DNA from: Metopolophium dirhodum
Lineage: Eukaryota > Arthropoda > Insecta > Hemiptera > Aphididae
Direction: 5' to 3'
Length of the DNA stretch: 64,000 nt
Assembly: GCF_019925205.1 (NCBI RefSeq)
Contig: NC_083565.1
Location: 34,748,241 to 34,812,240, forward strand
Each line of letters starts with the position of its first letter. Positions within the stretch are counted from its first letter, which is position 1. Under the pieces are notes generated by a model. That model did not search any database and was not told the origin of the DNA. It worked only from the letters and a program-made list of their open reading frames with translations. Below, one piece after another: positions 35,880-48,081 of this stretch. The position numbers and the translations under genes were made by a program.

Positions 35880-36345
35880 GTACTAGATGATACCGAGAAC
35901 TTCGATACCCGTAAAAAATCACAACTTTTAAAATTGTTCAACTCTTTTTGGGTGCAACTCAGCCTCCCTGGTAGGCATGTGATCGCGGACAATGTGCGAC
36001 GGCATATCAAGAAAGCAATGTGCGAAAATTTGATTTGATGCATGCTTGCACCTGATCTGCCCGATTAGCCAATGACAACCAAATAATAAATAGTAATTTT
36101 TACTAATAAATTATTTCTCCTAAAACCAATAGCAACCATTTATAAACAACAATTTCCACCGTAAATCTCACAATCCCCGTTTGAGCACCTCCCCGGGTCG
36201 GACCTAGGAGTGTGAATAATACTTTACAACCCATTCTTAACTCTACCAATAATATACAAAAAAAATTCGTTAAAATCGGTCGAGCCGGTACGGAGGAGTT
36301 CGTATACTAATACCGTGACAAGAGATTTTTACATATTAGATTATA
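35880..36345 (+). repeat. Retroelement-like repeat with ATCGGTCGAGCCGG...ATATTAGATTA tail
   Basis: The end reads TTAAAATCGGTCGAGCCGGT, ACGGAGGAGTTCGTATACTA, ACCGTGACAAGAGATTTTTA and CATATTAGATTA. This is the same tail class as at 300-365. The GC-richer body includes GTGATCGCGGACAATGTGCG, CCGATTAGCCAATGACAACC and CCCCGGGTCGGACCTAGGAG. From memory this body is frequent in aphid assemblies. The minus frame at 35858-36043 is a by-product. No retroelement coding region is present, so it is a nonautonomous or 5'-truncated copy. Confidence 0.6.
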
Positions 36346-36399
36346 TACTTTAGATCATATAAAAAGAGAGAAAATATTTTTTAAGACTTTTAATTGGCG

Positions 36400-36787
36400 A
36401 AAAATGTGCTATCGATATTTACAGAAAAACATTTAATAAAATTGAAATTTTCAAATGTTCATAAATAGCTAAAAAAAAAGTCCAATTATTTTGAGCGTTA
36501 TACTATGTATATAAAATAATAATATAAACATTTTGTGAAAAGTTCAATTATCTTCAAGTATATACGGTTAATCGTTTTTGAATTACAACAATATAAGAAA
36601 ATCGATTTTGTCGAAATATACTGGGAGTTTTCAATTTTGAACTCACAAAAGTACCAATTAGATCCAATTTTATATCAGGAACCATCCTCAAAGTTTAAAA
36701 TTGAAATATCTTTTCTATTATAAAATACACACAGACACACAGACACACACACATCGTTATACAATCAATACATTCATCAGAAATTAA
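36400..36787 (+). repeat. Family A right half, plus copy
   Basis: AAATCGATTTTGTCGAAATA, then CCAATTAGATCCAATTTTAT, then the A/C-rich stretch and ACAATCAATACATTCATCAG, match the order of 45580-45866, including the terminal GTAAAATCAATACATTCATC. The terminal GCTCCGCTCAGAATC block is eroded to CAGAAATTAAAA. The 62-codon frame at 36535-36723 is therefore repeat-derived. Confidence 0.6.
36723..36753. repeat. (AC)n / ACAC-AGAC microsatellite
   Basis: A run of ACACAGACACAC units arose inside the A/C-rich part of the family A right end. Other copies hold ACAGACACAAAAATAAAA at the same place. Confidence 0.6.
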
Positions 36788-37459
36788 AAACCAACTCATC
36801 AATTTATATTTAACAAAAAAACTAATAAATTAAGAAAAAAGATAAAAAAATAAAGAAAACACAATATTGATTACCCATACCTATAGGCTATAATAGTATA
36901 TTAACTATAATTAATAATTGGATATCGGATATATATACCTATACCTATAAAATCATAATTATTTGAATTTAAAATTAAAGTTATCATTCGCTAATGAATA
37001 TTATGAAACATTTATAAATGAATTTATGTTGAAACTTGAAGATGATCAATTATTACTATTACGATTCAGTTACGGTTCAGGTGGATTTTATTCTTTTGAC
37101 ATAATAGAGTATAATTACTATTATAGTCTTTGAATTTGCATTCCATTGCTGTTATAATAATAATTAATAACTATAATTAAATATAAAAACTTGTTTTGAA
37201 TACATAGTATATAATATACTGTTACCCGTTGCCCCATTATGCTAAACTAAATAAAATGGAGTGGACGCAACAGTAGCATTGTTCAGTCCACCAATATCAT
37301 ATAAAGTATAATCACACCCAGCCACCCCCCTCCCACCAAGTGATCCCGAAACTGTGCAACCCTTTACAGACAATGAATCCAGAATTAGCTGTACAGCGAT
37401 TTTAAAAGTCTAGATTTTTTTATTACCTATTATACGTGGTTCATTGGTAATAGTAAAAT

Positions 37460-37694
37460 AAAAAAAAAAACATTATTTGTTGATGAATAAGACTTTAGTT
37501 AATTGCAAATACACTTATCCACTATAAATAAAATAGGTAATCAGAAAACTAGAATTTAAAACTCAATAATTACGCATATATTAACATAATTTAGTGTTGG
37601 GGTACAACATTTAAAATTAAAAAAAAAACATAATTTGTTGATGAATAAGACTTTAGTCAATTGCAAATACACTTATCCACTATAAATAAAATAG
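37460..37694 (+). repeat. 75-bp direct repeat pair
   Basis: Two nearly identical copies (about 37461-37536 and 37619-37694) share an A-run, ATTTGTTGATGAATAAGACT, AATTGCAAATACACTTATCC and ACTATAAATAAAATAG, with only about two substitutions by eye. They are separated by about 82 bp. The high identity implies a recent local duplication. The repeats lack TG...CA ends, so I do not call an LTR element. Confidence 0.7.
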
Positions 37695-38537
37695 TTCTAA
37701 GGAGCTGCATGCGCAAGACAGACGTATGAAACACCATCCATAAACCACGAATCGTTATAAATTGGCAATTAATATTTATTCTTCATATATTTATACATAA
37801 GTACATAATATGAATTAAATTAAATATCATTATATATTTATATATATAAATGATTATATAATATAATGACATTACAACATAATAATAAATTATGCTCGTA
37901 CAAGTCGGTATACGTTATAAACAAACGATATTAAATAATATCGTAATTCGAAGGTATGTGCGTTCTTTTTTTATGCCTACCTACTGTGATGTTTTAATCT
38001 TGTTATTACAAGAACGTTCATTATTATCGTGTAAATTAAATTTAAGTCTCATTTCGCAGTTATCTTTTGTATATTTGTATGTGTCTACTCGTTGTTACAT
38101 TAAATATATTTATTTATATTATTATGTATAAATACATTAATACATATAATTTAAAAAGACGTCTATAACATCGAAAAGAACATTTGTATTTGATACGCGT
38201 TGTAACGAATGCTTTAGATTTTCATCGATAGTACCTACCTGGGTAATTGTTAAAAAAAAATGATTATTTGTATTATTGTTCCAAATTAAAGTACAAAGAT
38301 ATTTATAATTAAATTAGGATGCGTGAGACGAGTTCTTCGGACCGTCATTTATTATTCATTTCCCCACTGCTACAGTGGCGGAGCAGAGAATGTACGAACA
38401 AACAAGTATTTTATCATTATAATTCGATTTCAACGGTATATATTGTAGTCGCTGGGAATATCTACCCCTGAATATATTTCGCAACTATATCGCGTGTGAA
38501 GAGGGGGAAGGGGGGGGAAAGAATAAAAAAAAAATCG
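37695..38537. other. AT-rich noncoding DNA, nothing recognised
   Basis: A 79-codon plus frame (37892-38131) has no recognisable domain and low-complexity composition. CAGTGGCGGAGCAGAG near 38374 could be a decayed transposon terminus, without partner. Confidence 0.45.
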
Positions 38538-38830
38538 TTATTGACTAAAATCGGTATAGCCGGTATCCATAACATAGTAATTAAACAGTACTTTCCGGTA
38601 TAACTCTTGTGTTATATATACGTACCATGGGTGGGTGTATATAGAAAAGATCGGCCCTCGTATACTATTATAGTCGTAATACATATACTCCGGCGCGCGT
38701 ACCTCTACACATTTGTGTCTATGTATATATCCACATACAACGTGCACACGCATAGTCTCGAGTGTTTTCCAAACACAACAGATGAACGTATTCGCATTCG
38801 GGTCCATTATTAAAACTAACGCATTGCATT
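38538..38830. other. CpG-containing segment open on both strands
   Basis: A minus frame (38538-38807, 89 codons) and a plus frame (38607-38813, 68 codons) overlap, so neither is favoured. CpG content is above the flanks (CTCCGGCGCGCGTACC near 38688). No domain is recognised. It could be regulatory or exonic. Confidence 0.2.
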
Positions 38831-39025
38831 GTTTTTCATCGTAACGAGCTTATATATAAGAGAAGCCATCACTACATACTTATCTGGAATCTACTTAAAC
38901 AAAATCTATGCGAATATAATATAATATATTATATTTATGCATAATATACAAAGTATTAATATATTATCATATTATATATTAAAATATATGCCATATGCGT
39001 ATTGAAATACTTATACGAAATCTAG

Positions 39026-39110
39026 CTCAGGAGTCCCCAAATAGTCAATTTAGGGCCAGCACGACGCAAAATGAAAATATGACACCCCTGGCCAAAAACA
39101 ACTGGCGTCT
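39026..39110 (+). repeat. Possible hAT-type terminus
   Basis: CAGGAGTCCCCAAATAGTCA followed by ATTTAGGGCCAGCACGACG resembles CAGGGGTCCCCAAAC...GGGCC ends of hAT elements. No inverted partner was found downstream, so this may be a truncated copy. Confidence 0.3.
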
Positions 39111-42100
39111 TTTTCATACATTTTACCGTAATTCTCTGACAAAATGATTTTTTATTAACAGGAGTACAGGACTACAGAAAAAAATATGTTTTCTCAACTC
39201 GTACATTAGGTTTTATCGTCTAATAAGAATTAGAACACTAAATTACGATTTCCTTAAGTTTTTTAACTGAATATTTACAATCCGTACTAAAACCATATAT
39301 AAACCTAATAAGTAAATCTGATAAAAGATTATTCACAAAAACAAAAATATAAAGTAGATAAATAAATTAAGTGTTACATTAATAGAAAAATAATAGAAGT
39401 GAAAGAATCCAACCATAGATTAGGTACTAACAAATGTTATTAATTATTTAGGTTAAATTTGTAAATGATCACGTCGAACGGAGTTATTTAACTATATAGT
39501 TCAAATATTTGAAACTAATATGACGTACGAATGAGACTGTAATAATTTTCTGTGGACATTTATATAAAGTTGTACCTATTTATATAGGTCATTTTCATCA
39601 ATGATTGATAAATATAAATAGTGCATTCAGTAGTTTGCAAGTCAACAGTCTACAATTTAGTATAATATCTACTATACACATTATAACATGAGCTGTAAAT
39701 AATTTTAAAGGTTATTTATTAATTTTTTTTAATAAATTGTACAAAATTAACATAACCTATTTATTTTAAATCTATGAGACTCATATTAGGAAAAAACAAA
39801 CTAAACATGACTGCACAATATAATATCAATTGATTAGTAACTGCATATTATAAATTATAATGAAATTGATTTTAACTCGTTAAGTTAGAAATTACTTCTT
39901 CTTTTTTTTTAAGTGACTTGTTATACCTACATAACATAGTTAAAAATTCTTCACTAGGTAATGCATAATACATACTAAAATTAGTTAGGTATATTGCAAT
40001 AGTAAGCAACTAAAGATAGTTAAATTTAAATCACAGAATAAATATAATATTTTTCATTTTTGGCTGGAACAATAATATAGTTTTTTTTATCTAAATTTAC
40101 TCATACAATTTTTAAAACTGTATAATATCTTATCTTCGATATAGGATATTATATATAGGTATATGGTACGTACAATTTAAAAAATCGCAATAAAATACAT
40201 TTTATAGATATGATATATAGAAAATGTTTAGCAATAACAGTATTTTACATGTGCAGTTGACACACTCCCGTTATTCATATAATAAATTGGCATCAGGGCC
40301 TTACGACTCAATAAAGAACCGTCGTGTGATAAATTAAGTATGCACGCGTAAAGTAAAATAAAAAACTGAAACCCATTTAAAATCTTCGAAATCGTGAATT
40401 ATGTAAAATTTTATTTGACTGGATTTAAACACATAATAATATAATATATTCATCTATTCATCAATCATATCATATATAACTGTTTTGGTAGAAATATTGA
40501 TTATTATAAACTTAAACATCATTATCAAACGAGATTAAAGCAATATGTTAACTACAATGCACCAGTAAATAATAAACTTTTTGGTGAAAAGTGTGTTTGT
40601 AGTGTTTATGTTATTCTTTTACATCGATGTATGTTCATAATTTATATCATGATAAAAGTTAATTTATGATGTAAGTACCTATATAATTATAGTTAAGATT
40701 TAAATACTAGGTATAAGGTTTTATTATTTACATTATTCAATTATTGGAATTTGGAATTTCTAGTTTTGGTCATTATTCAAAATTTTTACCTTTATACAAT
40801 ATAATTAACCAGTGCTCAATACATCAATAAATATTTTAGATCAAAATATGTTTAAAATATGGCTATTAAAACAGTACCTAGGTATAACTATAAAATTATT
40901 GACAAAATTATTTTACTGTTCGTGATAAACTGTTTATAAATCTAATGAGTACTTATTTTTATTATAGTTTAAAAATAATGATAATTTATTGTATTGTTAA
41001 ATAAATAATAGTTATAAAAAGTGTATCATAGGGTATGGTTTTTCTATCGCGACGTCAAAAAAAAACAATATGAAAAAAGCCGTATGACATATTGGTTAAT
41101 AAAAAACTAGGAGTTAAAAAAAATAATCTATAAAAATAATATGGGTCTACGGGCCTAAACATAGCTAAATTCAGCTTTGTGTGACAAGTATGGATGCCAA
41201 AAAAATTTAAATCTATTTCCTCGTGTTGTTTTGGAACAATAGGCTTTGTATATTACGGTATGTGCTTGAAGAGGAGAAAAATTCTCAACATTTTGTTAAA
41301 AATGCATCCATGCTGCATTATTTATTTGTAGTACCAGGTACAAGTGTACGCTGTATTTCACGATTGTCTCAAAAATGACTAAGAAATTTGAAATCAACTC
41401 CACAAAGTATTAGAGATTTCTAATCTACAGAGATACAGTAATAAACTTTAAAAGGAACAATTGGCCTAATTAGCAGTTAGCACTAACCTTTGACATGATT
41501 TAGTATCTTGATCGTTGTACGTCGTATTAATCATAATATGTTATCGATGTATAGTATATTTTATTATTATTATTATACACCAACAATTTATATTTATGTA
41601 GAACGTATGTCCATATAATATAAATTATAATAGTAAATCTATTGTAATAATATCATAATTTCCATTTTAGGTGCGCTCATTGCACTACACTGGTAGGTGG
41701 GTATTAAAAATGCCAGATAAACTTATATTTATGAAACACAAATTTATACAGTTTAAATTTCCATAGTTCATTAACATTAATTATAGCATAAGTCAGCACT
41801 ATTAGTCCTCGGCAAGAGAGACACTCAAACTCACAGTAGTTATGACCGTCGCTGAGCTGTATAATTATATATAAATATATACTATTATATATATCGTATG
41901 TGAACATTTAGTGTCCGATGGGAGGAAAATGAAAAAATATCGTTTGAATACATTTCGAGCCGGTAATGCGCCAACTAAATCCCCGGGGGACACGTATTTA
42001 CGATGAAGCGGGAAATGCATTATTCTTCCACGTATTCAAGTATGATTAAAATTTTGTTTATAATTTTTAAGTATGATTTATAAAACTGAACCGGCAAAAT

Positions 42101-42454
42101 TCGTAATTAAAAAATAAAAACCATCTAAAAGTTTTCATATAATATATTATAGGGTTGGGTTTAGAATAATTTGTTAGTTTTAATTTATTTTTAATCTAAT
42201 TACTTGAAAACAATTAATATATTTCCGATATAACATAATATGTCTGTTATTATGTGATAATAAATGTGTATAAATCGTATATGTATACTTTTAAGTTACT
42301 TTACTATAATGTATAATAGTATGTAAATTGTGTCAAACATTTAATGTACTATACTCTATAGAGTGATTTATTTTTTTTAAGCATGAACAAAGATTAAACA
42401 ACAAAATCTATCCTTAGCCTTAGGATTTTGGTACTCGCATAATTTCAGTTAGAT
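39111..42454. other. Long AT-rich noncoding stretch
   Basis: A 67-codon minus frame (41704-41907) has no domain. A slightly CpG-richer patch at 41930-42030 has no recognisable motif. No repeat ends or RNA genes were recognised. Confidence 0.5.
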
Positions 42455-43046
42455 GAATGGCGAAGTCGCTCTGCTGTATTCATTTTAGGTTTCGAGTGTA
42501 CCTCGTCAATAAGGTCACTGTAATAAATGTGTTAAATTGAAATTAAATGATGAGTCGTTATTTACGATTTACGAAACACAATTATTGTAAGCGTAGACAG
42601 TCAGTCTCTTATTTCTAAGAATATTTTCTAAATTATATTTTTCTATTGGAAATAATTCAATAGTTTTCCATAATTTTTACCAAGAAATTACATAAGTACC
42701 TACTAAATTCATTGTATACAACCTAAAACGATTCTGAACAAAGACGGTAACCTGCAGGGTATCCAAACAATTGTAATAATAATAATATAACGAATGCAAC
42801 AAATATAAATTACCTAATATTAGTAAAAGTACTGAGAATTTTTAACATTAACCTCCAAGAAATACCAACTAGATCCAATTACCTCCTTGAAGGTACATCT
42901 TTATAGATACCTCCTTAAAAGTTGATGATTGGAGCATTTTTTACTAGAAAAAGGCAGAACACTTTTAGATAGTGATTTCGGACACAAAAAAAAATTAAAA
43001 ACACATTTTGTAATATTAATACATTCTTTGCTCCACGCAGAATAAA
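42455..43046 (+). repeat. Family A copy with both ends, internally deleted
   Basis: The left end is GAAGTCGCTCTGCTGTATTC, TTCGAGTGTACCTCGTCAAT and GTCACTGTAATAAATGTGTT. The right end is GTAATATTAATACATTCTTT followed by GCTCCACGCAGAAT, which corresponds to GCTCCGCTCAGAATC in the 45.8-kb copy. About 590 bp lie between, much shorter than the sum of pieces seen elsewhere, so the interior is deleted. It is the only copy in the window showing both edges and bounds the family on each side. Confidence 0.65.
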
Positions 43047-43746
43047 GAAATAAAACTTTTTAAATGTTTATAAATATACAAAAAAAAAAACCAAAATATT
43101 TTGAAAATCATACAATCCCTAGAAAATTGTTATATGAACTGTTGGTGAAAATGTCAAGTAAGTAGTTACTACGGTTATTAATTTTAAAATAACGACTAAA
43201 AAACAAAATCGATTTTGTGAGAAATTATTATATACCCATTGTTTGCATTTATTTATTTATTTATTCAGCTAAATCAATTACAATTAAATAATTAATTCAA
43301 ATACAAATAAAAATACTATTTAATTAATTAAATATAACATAGTAGATAGATTATTTAGAAACAAAAATTAACATCATCGTTACATATATGATATTAATAT
43401 AATATGTTATAGGCATATTGACTTTTTATAATTTTATTAATACACACATTACATCAAGTTCACTAATTATTTTATCTATTGCCTTTTTTATTTGATTTTT
43501 ATATTGGCATAAATTCCTGGTTTTCCTTAATAGTTTCTTTTTTGTAATTCTTCTCGAATATCAAAAAAATACAGCGAATTTTTTACTTGTGATCCTCAAA
43601 GCAATGACAAAATACAATTATCTAACAGAAACCACTCTCAGAGATGAATATTAAAACAATTTTATTGTTTCAAAAGGTTATAACAGACTCAAAAATAAAA
43701 ACACGTCATTGTAAAATCAATACATTCAAAACTTCGCTCAGAATCT
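43047..43746 (+). repeat. Second family A copy, adjacent and interrupted
   Basis: The start corresponds to the family A interior (CAAAATATTTTGAAAATCAT and AACAAAATCGATTTTGTGAG). After about 43220 it is interrupted by unrelated AT-rich DNA including an (ATTT)n tract at 43246-43266. The family resumes near 43560 and ends with GTAAAATCAATACATTCAAA followed by CTTCGCTCAGAATC at 43732-43745. The interruption may be an insertion of about 300 bp. Confidence 0.55.
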
Positions 43747-43866
43747 AAAAACTAGCCTATAACGCGTTTATTTGAAATCGACACCAAAATAAATGATTCT
43801 TGAGAAATCCTAATCTCTAAAACCATAACGAGATTGGAAGTTTCTCTTCTTATTAAAATGGTTTAC
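43747..43866. other. Noncoding DNA between family A and candidate exon
   Basis: No features seen. Confidence 0.4.
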
Positions 43867-44092
43867 CTATCCGTTCAGCAATAATGTTTCAAAAAAATGT
43901 TTCAAGTGTTTGCAAACCACGTTTACATTTCGTGCATATAACTGCAGACCAAGTCTAATGCGATTTGTCTGATGTAACACAATAATTAAGGGGCTCACTT
44001 TTATGTTAACCCCAAAGGACATGCTACCATACCAACTAGATTGTCCATTATTCAGAAGCGTCCACTCAGGGCGGTAAAACAAAAGGTTGTCC
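43867..44092 (-). CDS. Candidate terminal exon or exon relic, function unknown
   Basis: On the minus strand TTCTTTAATTCTTCAG, a good 3' splice site with a pyrimidine tract, is followed at once by an open frame of about 75 codons. It starts GDNLLFYRPEWTLLNNGQSS, continues WYGSMSFGVNIKVSPLIIV and CKHLKHFFETLLLNG, and ends in TAG. Its composition (three Trp/Tyr-containing clusters, mixed polar residues) is more protein-like than other frames in the window. No methionine starts the frame, which fits an internal or last exon. I recognise no family. It lies immediately beside family A copies, so a transposon-derived exon is possible. Confidence 0.3.
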
Positions 44093-44094
44093 CT

Positions 44095-44999
44095 GAAGAA
44101 TTAAAGAAGAATCCTAATTGTGTAAAAGAGGTAAAGCAAAACATGAAATGACCTGTACTTGATTTAATACATTTATACCAAAAATATTATATTGCATATA
44201 ATATGCCTACCATAATATACAAAAATAGTAAAAATAATAATACATTTCAAAATAAAAATGAATACTATTTGTTGCGCTGCAATGTTCGATTACGATCATC
44301 TTACTTAACAGTAGCCGTAATGGAATACGACAAGTGAATAATATTATTAAAAAGGTTTTTATTATTACTCTCGATGTCCTAGCTTGTACTATATTGCAGG
44401 AATGGTATTGTGAAAAGTGATTTTCTGAACAGCGTATATAAAAGTCACGGTCGTGGACAAAATATGACTAGGAGACCCCTCTTATGAAAATTGATTTTCA
44501 CCTGTCTAAAGTGAAATTCCGGCGAGATAGACGCATTTTATGTTATTTTTTTTCCTTCGTGCTATACAGAAATATCACCCTTGCCTTTTCCATTGCTGCG
44601 TATGTGTGGGAGAGACTCATTTAGAAAATTGAAATTCCTTAGAACGCAGTCACAATAATGATTTGGTGTTTAGTCGTATAGATGAGCTGTTTTGTAGTTA
44701 CAATAGGATAAGAAAAAACACCAGACTATACAACATATGACTTTCCTCTTTTTCAGTATAGAAAATACATAAACAACTTCAAGTTAAGTTTACTTAACTT
44801 TCAATACATAAACAAATTAGTATTTTCTGAACTCAATAGTTGTAAAGAAAAATTGTATTTCAATGAAAAAAAAAACTACTTAATAATAATTGTATTATAT
44901 TATTTACCTTACTTATAGCTTAAAAAGCGTTGTAAATGTAATATATCATAATAATCTAGTGTTATAACTTATAACTTATCATATTATTATTATCACGAT
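44095..44999. other. Noncoding DNA, moderately GC-richer than average
   Basis: The stretch 44270-44660 has scattered CpG and a TGAAAA(A/G)TGATTTTC motif occurring twice (near 44411 and 44486). No long frame or transposon end was seen. Confidence 0.4.
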
Positions 45000-45866
45000 A
45001 TCGATTAGGTACACACGAATAATATTATTAAAATACAACACAAAACTAAAATCGTTCTTCGTTTAAATTTAATTTTGTCCAAATTCGAACATAAAATAAC
45101 TATAAAAAGAAAACTATGTTTTATATTTTTATATTTTTTGGTTACATAATAACCTACTTATGTGGAACCTTATTTTAAATTTTCAATCCTTAGCTATAAA
45201 AGTTGAACATTTTGTACATTTTTAATAACAAAATAATTTTTAAATTTTAAATTTGATAAATGTTGTCAAAAATCGAACTTTAAATGCTTATAAAAAAAAA
45301 CTGTGACTAAGGATTTTTAATATTTTTCAAATTCCATTGTAGCAATATAGTAGGAGCTTTGTATTAAGTTTTCAGGCTTTTTTACCCAACAAATAAAGTT
45401 TTATTGACATTCATAGAAAAAAATCTAAACAATTTGGAAACTAAGTATATCCGTAAACAGCTCAAAACAAGTCAAAATATTTTGAAAATTTTTTATGTAT
45501 AGAAAAGGCTAGTATTAACATTCAGTGAAAATTTCATGTATATACGTTCATTTGTTTTAGAGTTATACCAAAAACCAAAATCGATTTTGTGGAAAACCGA
45601 TTTTGCGTAAAATTTCCCGTTTTTCCTTAATTTTTATGTTATTTTTCCTGGCGCCTTTGAAAACTATTGGAAATTTTAAAATCCTAACCTAACCTCTCGA
45701 ATGCACCAACTAGATTCACTTTCCCATCAAACAAGATACTGTTGAAGAAAATCGAAGCAGTTTTACTGCCCCAAACCGTGATGACAGACACAAAAATAAA
45801 AAAAAAACATACATCATTGTAAAAATGTAAAATCAATACATTCATCGCTCCGCTCAGAATCTAAAA
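45000..45866 (+). repeat. Family A copy, longest body with right end
   Basis: The body runs ACTTATGTGGAACCTTATTT, CTTAGCTATAAAAGTTGAAC, GTCAAAAATCGAACTTTAAA, CAAAATCGATTTTGTGGAAA, ACCGATTTTGCGTAAAATTT and CACCAACTAGATTCACTTTC. The right end is GTAAAATCAATACATTCATC then GCTCCGCTCAGAATC. GATTCTGAGCGGAG, the complement of the last block, is also present near the left end of the family (10187). The family therefore carries the motif in inverted orientation at both sides, as a DNA transposon would. No transposase frame is seen. Confidence 0.75.
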
Positions 45867-46511
45867 CATTGTAATACCTACCTAACAAAAATTAACAATA
45901 TACATGCATTTTCCACATTTGTATACTCTTCTAAGACTATGCAATCCTCGCCATACAAAAATATATAATATAACAACAATTATTGATAAAAGTAAATAAA
46001 TTTGTCATTAGGTAAAACAAATATAAATTTATATAAATGAGTAAGTAAAATTTAAGTCAATTTTTTACTATTAATAATTTAATAAACCTTGAATGAAATT
46101 TAAAAAATATATAATTTGTATCAACAGTTATAATGAAGCATTTTTATGCTAAAATTAATAACAATAAATTATGAGGCAAAAAAAATATTAAATCACAATA
46201 CTAAAAATACTGTTTTTTAACTTATACCATAGTTGAAGATACACTGGAAATGTAATTTTATTATAAATAATACCTAATGCATAATGTGCACAAGAAATTT
46301 CCCCATGTATATCAATCATTTTTCCATTTTTATAATTTTGTTTTTTTTTTTGTTATTAATATATTTATAATAACTACACATCTCCATAGTTCTCTTTGTT
46401 TTTATGTTATTCTTAAGCTATAATAATATGATTATATGAGGTCTTAGTTGTGCCTCCGTTTATACTTCCCAATGTTAAAATACATCTACAAGTAAGTGCC
46501 TAGTGGCCAGT
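45867..46511. other. AT-rich noncoding DNA, nothing recognised
   Basis: No features were seen. Confidence 0.55.
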
Positions 46512-46772
46512 ATATTCAACAGTGTTTCTCTACCTATGGGTCACGACCTAAATTTAGTTCACAACATTTTTTTGATGGGTCTGGGGTCTGGGTCTGGGGT
46601 CACAAACATATATAACATTAAAAGATTAAATTATATAATTTTACTGGGTACCTACCTATTACAGTATAACAATATACAACTAGATATTTTTTATGGTTCA
46701 CCGGCTGAAGAAGGGTCTAATAGTGGATCGCCATATCAAAAAGGTTGGGTAAGGGGTAACACTGGTATACAA
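46512..46772. mobile_element. Small nonautonomous hAT-type element
   Basis: The left end (46520) reads CAGTGTTTCTCTACCTATGG then GTCACGACCT, close to the CAGTGTTTCTCAACC.GTGGGTCGCGACC ends of many hAT elements. The right end (46764), in reverse complement, reads CAGTGTTACCCCTTACCCAA. The 8-bp flanks ATATTCAA (46512-46519) and GTATACAA (46765-46772) agree at 6 of 8 positions, fitting a decayed hAT target duplication. The 245-bp interior contains a GT-rich GGGTCTGGGGTCTGGG tract and no transposase. Confidence 0.65.
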
Positions 46773-46904
46773 TCAGCATAATATAATCCAGAAGTCTGAG
46801 GTAGTATATTTTCTCGTCGTATTACGAGCACCGTGTAGCTAATGCGCGTTATTTGTACGAGGTCATCCGAATTCGAAGCAATTTGTACTGAATAGGATCG
46901 TATT

Positions 46905-46955
46905 TTGAACGACGCAATCACATGTCCGGATATATTTACTGATTGTGTCGTTCAA
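46905..46955. repeat. 16-bp inverted repeat, 19-nt loop
   Basis: TTGAACGACGCAATCA (46905-46920) and TGATTGTGTCGTTCAA (46940-46955) are inverted copies with one mismatch. The loop includes TCCGGA. This lies in a CpG-richer stretch (46810-46960). It may be a small foldback remnant or a protein-binding palindrome. Confidence 0.5.
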
Positions 46956-46959
46956 TAAT

Positions 46960-48038
46960 GAAAGCGAACGATGTTGTTTGCTTACCCCTATGCCACAGTC
47001 AACCTGTGTACACAGTACACTGAATGTGTTATGTCAAAATAATAATAATATGGTTGTGTGTGTGAAAGCTATTGTATCGGACATATTTGTAAACAAAAGC
47101 TACGAGAATAATAGACATTTGTTTAAAAGCCATTAAAGTAACCAGCATTTATTTAACGAACAATATTATTATCATCCGTAAAAAAGATTAAAATTGACAA
47201 AAAAATGTATACTTTGGAAAATATACTTCTGCAATGAATATAGGACAAACACGGCAATAGCCCATAACACCATAACAGTTGTACATAATACTATATAGTA
47301 ATAAATATTGTAGATTGTAGACTTTTAATAATTTTATTATAATTATTAATTAGAGAATGTGAATGCAAAAATTAACAATACATAAATAATTTTATGAAAT
47401 GTCACGTACTTAATTGGCTATAAAAAACTGTAATTTTTTTTTTAATTTATAATTTTAAGTTTTATTTGAAAAAAAGAAAAATTGTTTTTCTGTGAAATAT
47501 GATATTTCTGTTAAAAGTTTTAAACTTTGTTTTTTAGTTAAATAAATTTAATATTTTTCAATTTAATATACTTAAAAAGAGACACGTGACCATCTATAAT
47601 GGTAAGAGTATAACCGATAAGTATAGGTAGGTATCTAATTAGTTCTTATTTCACACATTTAATTCTTAATATTGATAAAAAAAAATATGCGCTATATACG
47701 TCATATACGTAGCTGTTTAGGCTATAGCCGTTTTTGTCACGTATTTGTAGTAGGAGTATTTCCAAACTATATAATTTTCCCCAATTTCAATTTACTTTGT
47801 GAATAATAATTATATTGCACGTTAAATAAATGCTGATTACATTAATGGATTAACAATAAATGTCTATTATTCTCATATATTTTGTTTAATATGACGAAAC
47901 AATAGGTACTACAATACAGTCACACATATACAGGCACAACGATTTTATTAATACATATAATATAGGTAATAAGTACCAAAATGTATACGACTTTAGTAAC
48001 GAATTTTCACGAAATTTATGGAGAACTGAAAACATACT
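46960..48038. other. AT-rich noncoding DNA, nothing recognised
   Basis: A 63-codon plus frame (46945-47136) has no domain. No repeat termini were identified. Confidence 0.5.
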
Positions 48039-48081
48039 CCCCCCTCACCTCAACACCAGCAAACAGAAAATTGATTGATTT

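Noticed and set aside
37460..37694. Possible miniature LTR element
   Set aside because: The direct repeats lack TG...CA ends, no primer-binding site or polypurine tract is visible, and no target duplication flanks them.
46503..46781. 92-codon plus frame
   Set aside because: It coincides almost exactly with the small hAT element and includes its termini, so it is a by-product of the transposon sequence.
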